Part shown: piece by piece, positions 20,766 through 32,579 of the stretch
How the letters are laid out: each line of letters opens with the position of its first letter
Position numbering within the stretch: the first letter of the stretch is position 1
Source of the DNA: Hymenopus coronatus
Taxonomy: Eukaryota > Arthropoda > Insecta > Mantodea > Hymenopodidae
Reading direction: 5' to 3'
Assembly: GCA_030762935.1 (NCBI GenBank)
Contig: CM060900.1
Location: forward strand, 388,205,132 to 388,269,131
Length of the DNA stretch: 64,000 nt
The notes under the pieces: model-generated
Told to the model about the DNA's origin: nothing
What the model saw: only the letters and a program-made list of their open reading frames with translations
Databases searched by the model: none
Position numbers and translations under genes: made by a program

Positions 20766-21608
20766 TGACATCTACTCCTGCTCGTTGCTCTTAATAAATC
20801 ATATCATCAGAAATATACAAAATGAGGTTTTTGATCCTTTGCTTTAACATACATATGGGTAAATGGTAAAATAATACACCTGTTATATCTAAATATGTTT
20901 AATATGATATGCATATTATGTTGTCCATAGCGGTGTTTAATTGCCGGGCCCGGATCGCGTGTATGCGTGCTCCGCGCGCTGTTTGCTACACCGGGCGTTG
21001 TCTATTATATAACTTACGCGTTAAATACTCATGAGTAATGCACACACATTATAATGAGTATTAGCATTGTTATAAATGATGCATTGAGACATTCCTCTCA
21101 TTCTACCTGTCATGATGTAATCTATGAACAATGATTACTTGAGTGTTTCAATGTTATGAGTTTTGCTGCTATTGGATCAGAGGCTTTTAGAACACTCACT
21201 AGCTATGCAGCATTTCCTAAACCTGCTCTCCTGCGCTAGAGCATGTCTATTTCGTTTCTTAGGTTCAGTGGTTAGCGATCTCGTTATCCTAAAATTAATA
21301 ACCAGACATCTGACGTTATCTTTATTTGGAAGTAGAATTCAAGGAAGGTCTCCTGAAATTGTCTCCACATTACATAATTCAAAATTTACTTTTGTTCGTC
21401 TATAAAATCTCTTTGTTCATGTGTGGATTCTTTTGGTGGACATTTATGCGTATTAATAATAGGATATTAACAGCAACAATATAAAAACTCCAAAAGTAGT
21501 TCACGTACAACATATATGTTTGAATAATATTTCCCTTCTGAGATGCAAAATGAACAAATTGTCATTACACAAAGAACAGAAGAAGTCAGTAACTGAGAGG
21601 TGGAATTC
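20766..21608. other. Intergenic DNA with a short GC-rich patch
   Basis: Mostly AT-rich. At 20943-21000 a patch containing GCCGGGCCCGGATCGCG stands out but is too short for a CpG-island claim. No gene recognised. Confidence 0.4.
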
Positions 21609-21609
21609 A

Positions 21610-22480
21610 GAGCTAATAAAGCGTATTTTTACCTTCTCTAGCAGGTATGTACAATGTACACAGTAGGTACAGAAGGTGTTGTATTCCATCCAGAAATTCG
21701 ATACTGGGACTTCAGGGGAAATGTATGTTTTGAGGACCTCTGAATCCAAAAAGAGGACTTTTTAGAAACGAATTCAAAGTATGTGTGTGTCTGGGGACAG
21801 TACAACTTAAAAATGAAAATTTCGTTAAATACCACTGTCGGTATTCAAGTTCAGGATCTTCCAATGATGCAACAAAATCTTTTAAACAGAATCCCCAACT
21901 CCAAACTACCCTTTATAGGGAGAATGTTTCCAAATTTTCGATTTTCTAAAAATGTCTCTAGCGACTTTGATTAAAATGCCGTATATTAAAGAGGCTTATA
22001 TGAAAAATAAAATGTTATACTGAATTGCTTGGAAACAGCCCATGAAGCCCTCTTCATTCTGAATGACTTTTTTATAGCTGGTAAACTGTACGACATAGAC
22101 AAATATTCTACACAAAAATGTTAATCACGTTAAAACACCCAATTTATGTTATATGTGTATTTAGTGGAGCTATACATTTGGAGATATTTTCTGTTACTAG
22201 TTTTAATTTAAAAGTACTTAAACTTTTGTCAAATGGGACGCACTCATCCGTTTCATATCTGCTTTGTCTTACTCCTGGCTATGCAACCAGCTTTGAAAGG
22301 ATTAGACAATCTTTTTTGCCTAATGCGTTCTATTGCATTCCTTCTATTTATAAGGAAACATGTGATAGGAGCATTTTTGTTAATGTTTATCTCAATTGGC
22401 ATCATGTAGGTAAAACAATATTTTAAAGAATGGTTTGTTTTCAGAATAGGTAGAGAGAATAATGTGAATGGAACACTTCA
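21610..22480 (+). repeat. Rep-A copy, near full length
   Basis: The cleanest uninterrupted copy. The inner end is TTTTTACCTTCTCTAGCAGG at 21627 with hairpin ATGTACAATGTACAC. It runs through GAAGGTGTTGTATTCCATCC, GGGACAGTACAACTTAAAAA, GGTAAACTGTACGACATAGA and TAATGTTTATCTCAATTGGC to the outer end AGGTAGAGAGAATAATGTGA near 22465, followed by TGGAACACTTCAG. Length about 0.86 kb. Short frames on both strands are not shared with the other copies. Confidence 0.85.
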
Positions 22481-22619
22481 GATCTTTTTCTTCTTTCTCA
22501 AACTGTAACGATCTTTAAACTGATAGATCATATCGAACGATGATCGAACTCGATAAATGAGATTAGGATCCATAGAAATAGAGAATTATCCAACATTCGT
22601 TTTCTCTGGATGAGAACAA

Positions 22620-22840
22620 ACCGAAAAAAATCCTTAAGCGAGTAACTCGCCGAGATTCAAACTCGGATCTCTTGAATTTGAGTCAGATACGCCACCAGCA
22701 TACCACAGAGGTGGGTAAATCGTAATATTGAGCGGATTCTGCACCACTAGTGAGGTAGCGGGACATACCGCGGTCAGATAGAGCACCCATTCATGCGATA
22801 GTGGCCGAACCACATAAAGACCGTTCGCTATCTATTATTA
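22620..22840 (-). mobile_element. tRNA-derived SINE (separate head type), minus strand
   Basis: On the minus strand: TACCCACCTCTGTGGTATGC with A-box-like TGGTATGCTGGTGGCG, then a B box GAGTTTGAATCTCGG at about 22655. Spacing fits a tRNA-like head. The rest of the element and its ends are not resolved. Confidence 0.55.
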
Positions 22841-22904
22841 GCTTGGGGCAACATTTGTAATGATTATTGCTGAAGACAGACACCATCATTATTCACCGGT
22901 AGGA

Positions 22905-23025
22905 ACAGTAGTGGTAGTAGTAGTAGCAGTAATAAGAATAATAATAATAATAATAAAATAATAAAAATACTAATAACAATAATAATAGTAATAATAATAA
23001 GAAGAAGAAGAAAAAGAAGAAGAAT
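22905..23025. repeat. Compound TAG/TAA/GAA microsatellite
   Basis: Runs of GTA/TAG units, then AAT units with interruptions, then GAA units. The frame on the minus strand is leucine/isoleucine-rich noise. Confidence 0.95.
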
Positions 23026-23075
23026 GTTGATCCATGCTTTACGGTTCATCCACCGAGTGTAGCGATTCCATGGTG

Positions 23076-23127
23076 TGTGGTGTGTGTGTGTGTGCGCGCG
23101 TGTGTGTATGCGTGTGTGTGTGTGTGA
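23076..23127. repeat. (GT)n microsatellite
   Basis: An interrupted GT array with a GCGCGC centre. Confidence 0.95.
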
Positions 23128-23695
23128 GATTGGGTGTAAAGATTGCTATTGTCATTTGTTTTCAGCAGCTGTGGCAACAAGAATTGGTCATGTATTTGAA
23201 TAATGTAAGAAACTCGAAGGTAAAAATCCTTTATACGATCTTAGCCGATTATAGGAAGATGTAAACAATATACATAACACAACTGCTTTATTTTATATAA
23301 CCTGGTTGGAATACTTTTTGGAATTTCGCTTATATTATTTGGATGTTTCCATGCTGTTGTCTACAATAACATTTAAGATACAGAAAATATATTTGTATAC
23401 GTTTTTTATCATGGAAATGTTGCAATACAATCAGTAGCAGTGTGTACCTTTAGTTTTGAGCTACTGACTTTCCTATTGTGTATTCACTACCTATACATTA
23501 GCGTATAGCAACCGCAACCGGTTCTAATACATTATTCTGCTTACGTTGTTTAATTGTTTCATTTGCTTGCAACCTTAGTTATATAAACTGTACTTATATA
23601 AAATCTCAATCTTTATTGATGTCAAATATTTCTGGAAAGCTTTCCAAATATAATACATTAAAAATCTTAATATGAACGTTTGTCTAAAAATTAAT
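23128..23695. other. AT-rich intergenic DNA, nothing recognised
   Basis: No repeat or coding motif recognised. Confidence 0.45.
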
Positions 23696-23699
23696 TATT

Positions 23700-24560
23700 G
23701 CTGAATTACAAAACAAAATTGAAGGTTACAGAAGTTGCTCAAAATGGCTACCTCTTACATCGATGCATACCCTTACATGCGTTCTATGCTATCGTGCATT
23801 CTATTCAAATTTCTGAAGAGTTTCTCTTTAACCAAATCCAGTATGTATCCACTCTCTGAGAGTGTCAATTATCCGGCATGGCTGCCGTAAAATCCAGGAC
23901 GTTTAAATGTTCCCAGACGAAAAAATCATTGAATTCAAACCAAGCGTTCGTACAGGCTATGCAATGAACCCCTTCGACCAATGCATCTATAAGGAGGTTT
24001 CTCATTTAAGAAATTACGTACTATCCGGCTGAAATTGGATGGCGCAACATCGTGTAAAAATGACATATTCGGATGACGTCCAGAGACTCAGCTATCAATT
24101 AAATGATACAACCATTTTCTAAGAAATTGTAGATATACCTCTGAGTTCAGTAGCGGAGGAAAGAAATAGGGATTAAAAGTTTTGCAGAATCTCTGGTCCT
24201 GTCGTACTTCATGCTGGTTTTCAATGAGTCCAATTGTGAACATTTAAGATACTGCCATTACTAAAACAACCTCATTAGTGAACAAGGTGCATACTCAGAA
24301 ATTTATGAACATATCGCAATTCAAAAATCATCAACCCCGGCCTAGACTGATGGTTTTTAAGCCTGCTTAAAAGATTCTAACATGCGATAGCAAAAAGTTC
24401 TTCTTGATTCAAAGTCTGCCACATTTAGTCCTTGTACCAACTGAAGGCGACATGAGAACACAATATTTTTGTAAAAAATTCTCCAGATAGTCATGTAAGA
24501 AACGCATTCCGTTACTGAAATGTGTCTAGTGCTCTCTGATATGTTTGGGATCAAATCATG
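23700..24560 (-). pseudogene. Heavily decayed mariner-like transposase, minus strand
   Basis: Reading the minus strand across several shifts and stops: LQLVQGLNVADFESRRTFCY (24357-24554), then a weak middle part with FLRKWLYHLID, then FLHDVAPSNFSRIVRNFLNE and CIGRRGS (about 24000-24065), FFRLGTFK, and a tail VCIDVRGSHFEQLL. The order matches mariner/IS630-type transposases with a QDGAPPH motif and an RxIGRRG loop. The residue after the aspartate in that motif is V rather than G. At least six breaks are needed. No inverted ends were identified, so the element limits are unknown. It is a different and older lineage than the elements at 11.2 and 14.0 kb. Confidence 0.75.
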
Positions 24561-25185
24561 AAGAACTTGTTCTTCATGGTAAATGCTTCATGCCTCTCTT
24601 GATCTCCCAACAATGAAACACTCAGCTTAAAAGAGAAACCCCTTCTCCCTCCCACTCTCGTGCAAGTGATGACGTGTTCGTGAGAATGCTCGTGATCATG
24701 GTAATGTCCGTCGGGGAACCTTTTTTTCATTATGCTCACGTCCTCCTGATCATTCTCATCTACCAGTGCACTCATGTAATGCATATGGGTCTGTTCAATC
24801 ACAGAGTATATTTTCTTCTATCTTTCGTACTCTACAACATCATGTAAACGAAATACAATCAATGGAAAATAATTTAAATCAATCAGAACTTTTTCGACTG
24901 CCTTTTATTGGGAGGGCGTATCTTCTCAAAATATTTGACATCAATACAGATACAGCCTGTATAAATATTTACAACTGCAAATAGCTGTCTTATAGATTGT
25001 TCGTTTACTTAGTCCCATAATTACTACGTACACGTTTATTTCTTATAGTTTTTACTTTGAAATATTTCCTTATATATTCCACAAGTCAATATAATTTAGA
25101 AATATACAGTATTGTCGTATACATTTTGATATTATGTCTCTTTTACTGGAACCTATGTTTCTCCCTTTCTTATGGTGTCACCCGT
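24561..25185. other. Intergenic DNA, nothing recognised
   Basis: An 83-codon minus-strand frame (24551-24802) has a histidine-rich stretch but no family signature. Nothing else recognised. Confidence 0.4.
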
Positions 25186-25189
25186 AGTG

Positions 25190-25680
25190 TTACCTCTTTT
25201 CTTGATTAGGTCACTGTTTCTATAGAATATGTAATGTGTTGCTTGGAGCTCTCCGTTGAGGACAGGTTGGGTCATCCGTTACGTGGGATCGATTTAGTAT
25301 TCCTTCAGTCCTCCATGTCCTGTTAGCAATGTTACTTTGCTGTTCTGGTGTTCTGGGAATTCTTTGTTTGAGTCTCTGGGCTAGGTTAGGGAAATAATGT
25401 TTTGTCTCTTCGCTGTTTCTTGTACTTTGCCATTCACTTTCCCCTTTTTATAAAGTTTCTTTCTTATCGATTTCCACAAGGCGCTTATAGAAATCTTATT
25501 GTTTATTTCGGCTTCTTTGTTTGTTGTAACTCTTTTTGCAAGTTGATCTGCGGTTTCGTTGCCCTCATCCCTACACGGACTTTGACTCACACAAATTTTA
25601 CCACCTAGTTTTGTTTTTCTAACTATAATTAATTGCTGTCTTATTTCTTCTATTAAATTCAAGTGTTTTTCCAATCATAG
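25190..25680 (-). pseudogene. LINE fragment: RNase H end and C-terminus, minus strand
   Basis: Minus-strand frame 25381-25674 includes CRDEGNETADQLAKRVTTNK, the RNase H signature that follows the GH-x-G-x-x-GNE-x-AD motif in Jockey/I-type LINEs. Downstream, in shifted frames, come NLAQRLKQRIPRTPE, LLTGHGGLKEY and NRSHVTDDPTC, the conserved LTGHG and cysteine region after RNase H. At least two frameshifts and stops. The reverse transcriptase part is absent here. The 27.5-kb LINE fragment on the opposite strand is a separate insertion. Confidence 0.85.
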
Positions 25681-25684
25681 CTTT

Positions 25685-25915
25685 GTCGCACTCAGTAGGT
25701 AGTAGTTACATGGATTTTTTCAGGCATAAAAATGTTTAACGTGCCTCTCTTCGGAAGGGAAATGAAGTTATTCGTCCGTGTCAAAGATTTACGGCACATA
25801 AAAGAACCTCAAGCTTGATAAAGAGGCCTCTGAGCTTCCTTCACGCCCAACATAGAATGGGACGCTGAGAACCACAACAGCTAATGAGCATCCATAAATA
25901 AAGTTCCGTTTTATT
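25685..25915 (+). mobile_element. SINE family 1, head-truncated
   Basis: Body blocks match the 1.77-kb copy: GATTTTTTCAGGCATAAAA, CTCTTCGGAAGGGAA, AAGATTTACGGCACATAAAA, AACCTCAAGCTTGATAAAG, AGAATGGGACGCTGAGAACC. The tRNA-like head is mostly lost. Ends are not resolved. Confidence 0.8.
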
Positions 25916-26039
25916 TCAATCACAGATTTAATCCCAGTTATTGTATATAAACCTTCCACTAATTTATTGTAGGTCCGTCTGATCAATTTTAAGTGATTTC
26001 AAAATACCGAGTTCCATTATCCGATTATTTGAGTATTTA

Positions 26040-26338
26040 ATATCTAGTTTGAACGGAAGATGGTTGAATCGTGCTATACATAGGGTGCTTCGGAAGGACA
26101 CCGAACCAAGATTTGGACGTTGTTTGTTTAATAGTTTAATGCCAGGCTTTACTACACAGGCACCACGAGCAACGACACTGATCATACATAGAATGAAGAG
26201 AGAGCACCGGTGGAATGTGATGGCGGAGAAACCGGAGAAAACCGGCCCCTACATCGCTTTGTCCACACAAATCCAACATGCGGTCGCCTGGGATCGAACC
26301 CGGGTCGCTTTGTTGAGCCAAAGCCACGGTGCGGCCAT
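26040..26338 (-). mobile_element. tRNA-derived SINE (family B), minus strand
   Basis: On the minus strand the head GGCCGCACCGTGGCTTTGGC is followed by a B box GGGTTCGATCCCAGG, the body CCGGTTTTCTCCGGTTTCTC and GGCATTAAAC at the end. It matches the family B copies at 9.1 and 42.1 kb. The plus- and minus-strand frames of 60-115 codons here are SINE-derived. Confidence 0.85.
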
Positions 26339-26829
26339 ATGTACGTTATTGTTTGGATCCTATGCGATTCCAAAATATAATTTCCATAGCCGATAAAGAA
26401 ACATCTACAAATCGCCCCCTGGTCAGCATGGATTAGGCAGTTGCCCAGGCCTTGTGCCTGAGCCACGCTATCGGAGATAACGTAGGTAGATGGGAAGAAC
26501 CAATTCGCATCCCTTAGCAATGTTGTTATAAAGATACCGACATGCTGTACAGCGGTTAACTAATATTACGTAACTCCACTAAATAACCTATAGTTTAGTT
26601 ATTTGTTTATTCTTCTAGTATGAAACTTCATCATAAGAGACAATAAATGACAAGAAACTACTGTAAACATGCTGGGGATACATATCCCGCTAATAGTACC
26701 TTTTAGAGACAATTTAACGTTGGTAATGTGGATGTAGGTAAAGCCAATAGAGGCAAGAATACCATCAACGGATTATACATAAAGTAAAATATAATAAATA
26801 CCTTTTTACAATGAGACAAGACATTTATT

Positions 26830-26985
26830 TTGGGTGACCCCGTAGCTAGTCGGTAGAGCTCTTGTCTACTGTGCTAGAGGTCATGTGTTTGATTTCCGGC
26901 TGCGGAAATTTTTTCTCTCATCCAGATTATTCCCTATCCTCCCTAGAGCCTGGAAGTGTGAATGAGAGTGTGATTGTTTGTGTGT
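26830..26985 (+). mobile_element. SINE-like element with tRNA-type head
   Basis: GGGTGACCCCGTAGCTAGTC with A-box-like TAGCTAGTCGGTAGAG, then a degenerate B box ATGTGTTTGATTTCC, then CCTGGAAGTGTGAATGAGAG and a GTTTGTGTGTG end. A single copy with approximate ends. A decayed true tRNA gene is less likely because the similarity stops after the B box. Confidence 0.5.
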
Positions 26986-27489
26986 GCTATAATGAACAGT
27001 ATTAAAAGAAAATAGAAACAGTACGCGGGTTAGCACTTGTCGATATGTTCCACAGAGAAATGCCACCGTTAGGACCATGTAGTTAATGGCGGGGCATAAG
27101 CTTAACATTAAAAGGGTGTTTATTTTACAAGTTTTAACTCGTAATAACAAATGAATCATTTGTGCACTTAACAGCAATTTTACTATTAGGACAATTACTG
27201 AATGAGTAGGATAATAAGAAAAAGATACTTGTGGTTAGAGCAAAATACGTGTTTTCACATTCAAACAAATTCTCGAAACTCTTCGAGTCGGTTTGAATAG
27301 GTAGCTGCCGTTTGCCTTTACACCTGAAAGCTAGACAGGTTTTCTGCCAATGAACAAGGAGAAACGTATTTGTTTTCATAACATGGGCTTATTAAGAACA
27401 GTTGTATGCGGGCATCACACACTAGTGTTAATTGGTGCTGCCTAATCTAAAAATTGTGCAATTTTCAATGTTACATAGCAATATACCTA

Positions 27490-28000
27490 ATAGTGTTTCG
27501 ACTTCCCTGCGTAAAATTGGAAAAATATTTAGGTTTGGTACTGGATGAAAAGCTTAACTGGAAATCGCATGTAAAAAGAAAAAGAAGTGAATTAGAACTA
27601 CGATTTAGAAAACTGTATTGGTTACTGGGACATTACTCAGAACTAAGTCAACACGATAAATTGTTGATTTATAAACAAGTGCTGAAACCTGTGTGGATGT
27701 ATGGCATATCCCTATGGGGTTTCCACCAAGAAAACAAATGTCCAAATCATTCAGAGATTTCAGAATAAGATACTAAAGGCTACAGTAAAAGCACCTTGGT
27801 ATGTACGAAATGACAATATCTACAGGGATTTGAATGTAGAATTTGTCTGAGAAGAAATCAAAGCTGCAGCGGTGAAGCACGAAAGACTATTGCGTGTACA
27901 TGAAAACACCGAGGTGCTGCATATCCTGGCAAAGAGCAATACAGTACAAGGACTGAAGAGAAGCAAACCCTTGGACTTAGTGTTTTAAAACCAATGTGAT
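27490..28000 (+). pseudogene. Jockey-type LINE fragment: end of reverse transcriptase
   Basis: Frame 27454-27768 reads LEKYLGLVLDEKLNWKSHVK and RKLYWLLGHYSELSQHDKLL, then YKQVLKPVWMYGISLWG, the thumb/connection region just after the reverse transcriptase catalytic domain of Jockey-clade LINEs. It shifts frame near 27720 and continues as IIQRFQNKILKATVKAPWYV and NIYRDLNVEFV, then RLLRVHENTEVLHILAK and LKRSKPLDLVF. The catalytic YxDD core is not included. This is a short, dead 3' fragment of the kind left by 5'-truncated LINE insertion. At least one frameshift and two stops. Confidence 0.9.
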
Positions 28001-28269
28001 GAAGCTGTTGTAATAAAACTACTCATGGGAGTAATATCTAATAAATGTGATAATATACAGTGAAGACGAAACTTAGTTGTAGTTGAAAAACACTGTTTCG
28101 AAGCTGCAACATCAAATTTGGGACTAGTTCAGGTATAATCTATAAGACTCTTATATTCGTTCGGTCGTTTCAAAACAGCCTATATGTGAGGCCAATTTCA
28201 GTGCTATATCTGTATCCCAATCTGATGTTTAATGTTTCGTTTCGTAATCCATTAACCCTCCCCGTATTT

Positions 28270-28575
28270 GTAGGATTGACACCCCTCTAGGACCTACAAG
28301 TCAATGCCCAGGTGTCAGAAGCCTGACGGGGAGGCAACGGAACGAAACCACAGAATGAAGAACCTGTTACGAGCGGTCGGTCCGTAGCATTAACATGAGG
28401 AAGTGGATGATATGAAATGTAAGTGAAATTGATGATGGAAATTGGAGGAATGAGTGGCGTGAGAAATCGGAGGACCCGGAGAAAACCCGCCACGAATCCC
28501 ACATGCGGGTACTTGGGATCGAACACGGGCAGCTTAGATGGCAAGCGAGTGGTCTAACCATTCAACCACTGCGGC
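28270..28575 (-). mobile_element. tRNA-derived SINE (family B), minus strand
   Basis: On the minus strand: GAGCCGCAGTGGTTGAATGG, A-box-like TGGTTGAATGGTTAG, B box GTGTTCGATCCCAAG, then the family B body GGCGGGTTTTCTCCGGGTCC. The distal half differs from the 9.1-kb copy. Frames of 64 and 85 codons here are SINE translations. Confidence 0.8.
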
Positions 28576-30345
28576 TCCTGATGTTCAATGCACTAGTTTT
28601 TATCCTTTCATAATCTCCTGTCGCTTGAAAACTATGAGAATTAGGCCTATAATGTTTGTTATATTGCGGAATACGTTAATGCATATATGGTATTAATCGT
28701 TACACTCTTATTATATTTCCTTTATTATATTTTCTATCGTTACAGTGCTGTGATGGACAGCAGTGTTATGATCCACATGTGAATATAGGGAGCTGGTCTT
28801 TGAATCCCCAGCCTATTGTTGTAGTATTGGAAAGTGCATTTATTAATTTTATCCTTCTCTCTGTTTTATACTGGATGTGGATAATGAAGATGAAGTTTTG
28901 GAAGTACCTAATTATTTCCTCTTGCTATATTCCTTCGTTGCTAAGGGAGAGTTTATCTCTTGGTTGTTGTTCCTTCTTTTCCACATTATTAGTGAGGTAT
29001 ACATTTCCCAATTATTAGTTTGATTTGTTTTTTCTGTGCCTATATTTTTTCGTTATAAACTTGTATTGTTTTTCGCTTCCACTCTGCATTTTAACGTGTG
29101 TCGGGGAATGGAACAGCGTATGCATTTTTGTATATTCAATCAATCAGAGAGTCGTATTGTATGTTCCCAAACCCTGGATCGCAGTAGAAGCCAAGAAGAG
29201 AACCCTTGTTTATAGATTTCTGGTTTTGATGTTTGATCATCGTCAGGACCGCGTAAGCTTCATTAAAGCAATTGTTGATCAGTTAACAGAGACTTGTTGG
29301 ACAGTGAGTTCCCTCAAGGCCAACATGCATTGTGACACACTGCTTACACGTCTGATCATTTAACTCTGTCTGTATGTTCTCTTTTATATAATCTTTCTCT
29401 TCCAGGGCAAAGGTTCTAACATTTTTTGTGGCGTAAATTCAAAATGATTTAGCAGTTATTGAACGTATACTTCGTGCTTTGTTCTGTCAGCAGATTCTAT
29501 AATATTTTCTCTCGTGTGCTTAAGAAGCTGATTGACGGGATTTTGGGCTTTTGTGTTTTCATAACTTCACTATGGGAATTACTTTTGCTATAATATGTTG
29601 TACGTGCGTGGTTGCCGAATGTAGTGTAGCGGTACGCGTGTGTGTGTGCAAATATTTATGTTATGTATGTATGTTTGTAAGCTGCTTGTGTGTGTGTTGC
29701 ACATGTGAGTTTTGTATTTGTAATAAACCGTTCCTCCGAAACTACATAGGCTATAAATCGTTTCCCAAAAGAATTTAAATTGGAAGACGTATTACATGGC
29801 TTTCATATTCACGTCACACAACCGCAATCCCAGTTTATGAATATAAGTATAACATGATACATAGGTACCTTATTGTGAATAGTGAAGCTTTTTAATTACT
29901 TCCAGTCCAAAGAATAAATGGAGACAACTAAAGTATTTTAAAATTGAGGTGTTGGAATGACAGGAACTGTACCATAATTCACTCTGGTTTAGGTGAACTT
30001 TGTTAGAAACATTCTGGCATGTCTTTTGAGAAAGTTTCTGTTTCGTTTAGGATACGTAGAATGTCTGATAATATAATATCAGTGCAAACGATATTCTGCT
30101 TGTATGGAGCCAGAAGTGAAGATTTATAAATCTATTATTAGATCTGTCTAAAGTCTACTGATGAAGCGTCTGCAGACACAGCAATATTTCGACAATTACT
30201 TGAATGTGATAAGAATAACTGTTGGGAAAACAAGACTAGATCTTGTGATACAAGGAATAAAAGAATGGATATATAGCAGAAACTGGAATGAGATGAATAT
30301 ATGATTAGAAAGGACACCAGATTGTGTAGTACTTTGAGTTGAAGA
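28576..30345. other. AT-rich intergenic DNA, nothing recognised
   Basis: Several frames of 75-112 codons occur, including a cysteine/valine-rich one at 29551-29778 over a GTGTGT-rich stretch, but none has a domain, a splice-supported partner or a repeat relative. I see no gene. Confidence 0.4.
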
Positions 30346-30349
30346 TGAA

Positions 30350-30610
30350 GAATGCCGGTCTCCATGGCCACGCTCGCTAAAGTGTCTCTCTTTGGTGCTT
30401 CGTGGTGCAGAGGACCGTGGGTTGGAATCCCACTTTGGGCATGGGTGTTCATATGTTTGTGAAATGTGTATATGTATGTGTGTAACAAAAGAAAACAGCA
30501 AATCGGTAATCAAACAGCAAAACAAAAAGTAAAAACTAGGAAAGTAGAAAAAGGGTATACAGCACCGGAGTCCCAACCAGACTTCGGAACTGTATTTAAA
30601 AATAAATGTC
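30350..30610 (+). mobile_element. tRNA-derived SINE (family C)
   Basis: Head: GGTCTCCATGGCCACGCTCG, A-box-like TGGCCACGCTCGCTAAAG, B box GTGGGTTGGAATCCCA at about 30418. Then the family phrase TGGGCATGGGTGTTCATATG, a TATGTGTGTAAC stretch and an A-rich tail. Relatives lie at 4.3 kb (+, deleted head) and 45.5 kb (-). The 116- and 138-codon minus-strand frames are SINE-derived. Confidence 0.8.
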
Positions 30611-31460
30611 AACGGGGCTGAACGAAAACTTTATCCTGTGTACCATTTGCAGCGAACCAAAATGCCGGGAAATATGGGTGTGTCGAAGAGGGGAATTGTA
30701 GATTGAATTCGCTTCAAATTAAGAATTCTGATTATTCAGATACTGCAGAAGCACATTCCAAGTTGATACAGGTAGGAAATATAAAGGTTATGAATCATCA
30801 AGCTTCAAGGATTTCTTCATAATGAAAAATATTGAAAACATATAATTTGAACATGTTTAAAATATTCAGTGGAGCATTCCCCTCAAGAGATTACGCTTCA
30901 CAATGTTGAGACATGTTGAAGGCACTCCAAGAGTGGTTAGAAGCTTAATAATTACATGAGAAGGAGGAGGTTACAGATTTCCTTCTTAGACAGAGAAGTC
31001 TGAATCGATATTTTGTATTACCGAGACTTTGCGACCCTTTTTGGCCCTGAAGTTACGGGGTGTGTAAGAAGAAAGCTCTCTTACATATGATTTATTTCTA
31101 GCATCTCAGATAACCCTCTCATGGAATTTAATCGTGAAAGTTTTATTGTGTTCTTGTTCAGCTTTTTCACTCTTCATGCTCCAGTGCACCTGGTTCACCT
31201 GCTACGTTCCCCCGTCATATGCCGATGTTTGCCTGCTTCCACTTGCCACAGCTGGGCCTCCTCGTCGTCGTGTTTTCAATTTAATGTGAGATTGAGATCT
31301 GTTCAACTTCTCTGAGCTTATGAAAAAGAATAACTTTGCTTGAAGTCCTCATATAACAGGGATGAAGAACGTTACTACCCGCTTGTCACTAGACAATAGT
31401 ATAGCATATGCACCTGTTAAATGTTCCCTACTGGTAAATTATTACCGTTATCCTATTAGG
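30611..31460. other. Intergenic DNA, nothing recognised
   Basis: No repeat or coding motif recognised. Confidence 0.45.
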
Positions 31461-31461
31461 T

Positions 31462-32310
31462 GTTTAAAATGTTTACTTTCTCTAGCACACATGTACAATA
31501 TATTAGTAGATAGAGAAAGTATTGTATTTCTCCCAAAATTCAATACAGAGCCTTCACGGTAAATAAATATTTTGAGAACCCCCTCCCCCCAAAAAAAACA
31601 CTTATAGATAAATCTCAGTGTGTGTGGACAGCATTACTCAAAAACGAAAAATAAGTTATATACCAAGGCTTAGAATCTTCCAAGAATGAAACATAAAGAT
31701 TTTCAGAAAAAAAAACTCCCACCGAAACTACCTTTTACATGGAAACATTTTCAACAATTCTGATTTCCTCAAAAATGACTATAAAAATGTAATTAAAATC
31801 CGCATATCAAAGACATTTAAATAACAAATAAAATGTAAATCTTAAATTTCCTTGGAACAGCCTGAGAACTCCTGTTCATTCTGAATGACACTTGCATAAG
31901 TGGTAAACCGTAAGAAGTACTATGTAAAAAATGTGATGTCGTCAAAACACAGAATTTATATCATTTACTTTTTTGTTGTGAGGCTAACCATTTGGTTTCA
32001 GTTTTAAAAACCTTTACTTTTTCAAACAAGAAGTCATCCGTGTTTCTTTTGTTTTGCTCATGGGAATCCAAAGAAGTGAATTTCAATGACAGCCTCATTG
32101 TGAGAGGTTTTAAAGCATTTGACTATCGTTTTACTTTAGTGAACCCTCTTAGTTACTTTCTGCTTATAAGGAACTTAGTAATAAAACAATTCAGCAAATG
32201 TTTATTTCGATTATCATGAAATAGAAATAAGAATAATCTTTTATAAGAAGTATGTTTGTAGAGCAGGTAGAGAAAGTCATGTGGATGGAACATATCATAT
32301 TTAAAAAAAA
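31462..32310 (+). repeat. Rep-A copy, near full length
   Basis: Inner end GTTTACTTTCTCTAGCACAC at 31470 with ATGTACAATAT hairpin remnant, then AGAGAAAGTATTGTATTTCT, GGACAGCATTACTCAAAAAC, GGTAAACCGTAAGAAG, and the outer end GAGCAGGTAGAGAAAGTCAT with GTGGATGGAACATATC at about 32280-32300. Collinear with the 21.6-kb copy. Confidence 0.85.
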
Positions 32311-32311
32311 T

Positions 32312-32515
32312 CCGTCTTTATGGTGTGTGAACAGCGTAACTCAACAACCAACATTTCGTTAAATGCCAAACATAGTATTTACGTTCGGTATCTTCAGTGT
32401 CTAACACAAGAAGATTTCCAAGAAAATTCGCTACCGTCAACTCCCTTTTACGTGGAACATTTTTCGAAAATTTTGATTTTCTCAAAAATGGCTGTAAAAA
32501 GTTTTTTTTTAAAAG
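32312..32515 (+). repeat. Rep-A fragment, middle section, abutting the previous copy
   Basis: Begins within Rep-A (GAACAGCGTAACTCAACAAC) and ends at a T run after CTCAAAAATGGCTGTAAAAA. It follows the previous copy's outer end after only about ten bases, so the two are in head-to-tail contact. Confidence 0.65.
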
Positions 32516-32579
32516 CTTACAATAAACAGCATAGCAGGTTAACAGAACAGATATCCTGCTATACAATAGCCATAAAAAG

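Noticed and set aside
20943..21000. CpG island or promoter
   Set aside because: Only about 60 bp long, with no TATA, initiator or downstream coding signal.
24551..24802. Histidine-rich 83-codon frame, possible metal-binding protein
   Set aside because: The histidines come from a short ATG/CAT-rich stretch; no domain, no repeat of the pattern and no supporting exon nearby.
30138..30612. 116- and 138-codon minus-strand frames
   Set aside because: They translate the antisense strand of a family C SINE and its A-rich tail.
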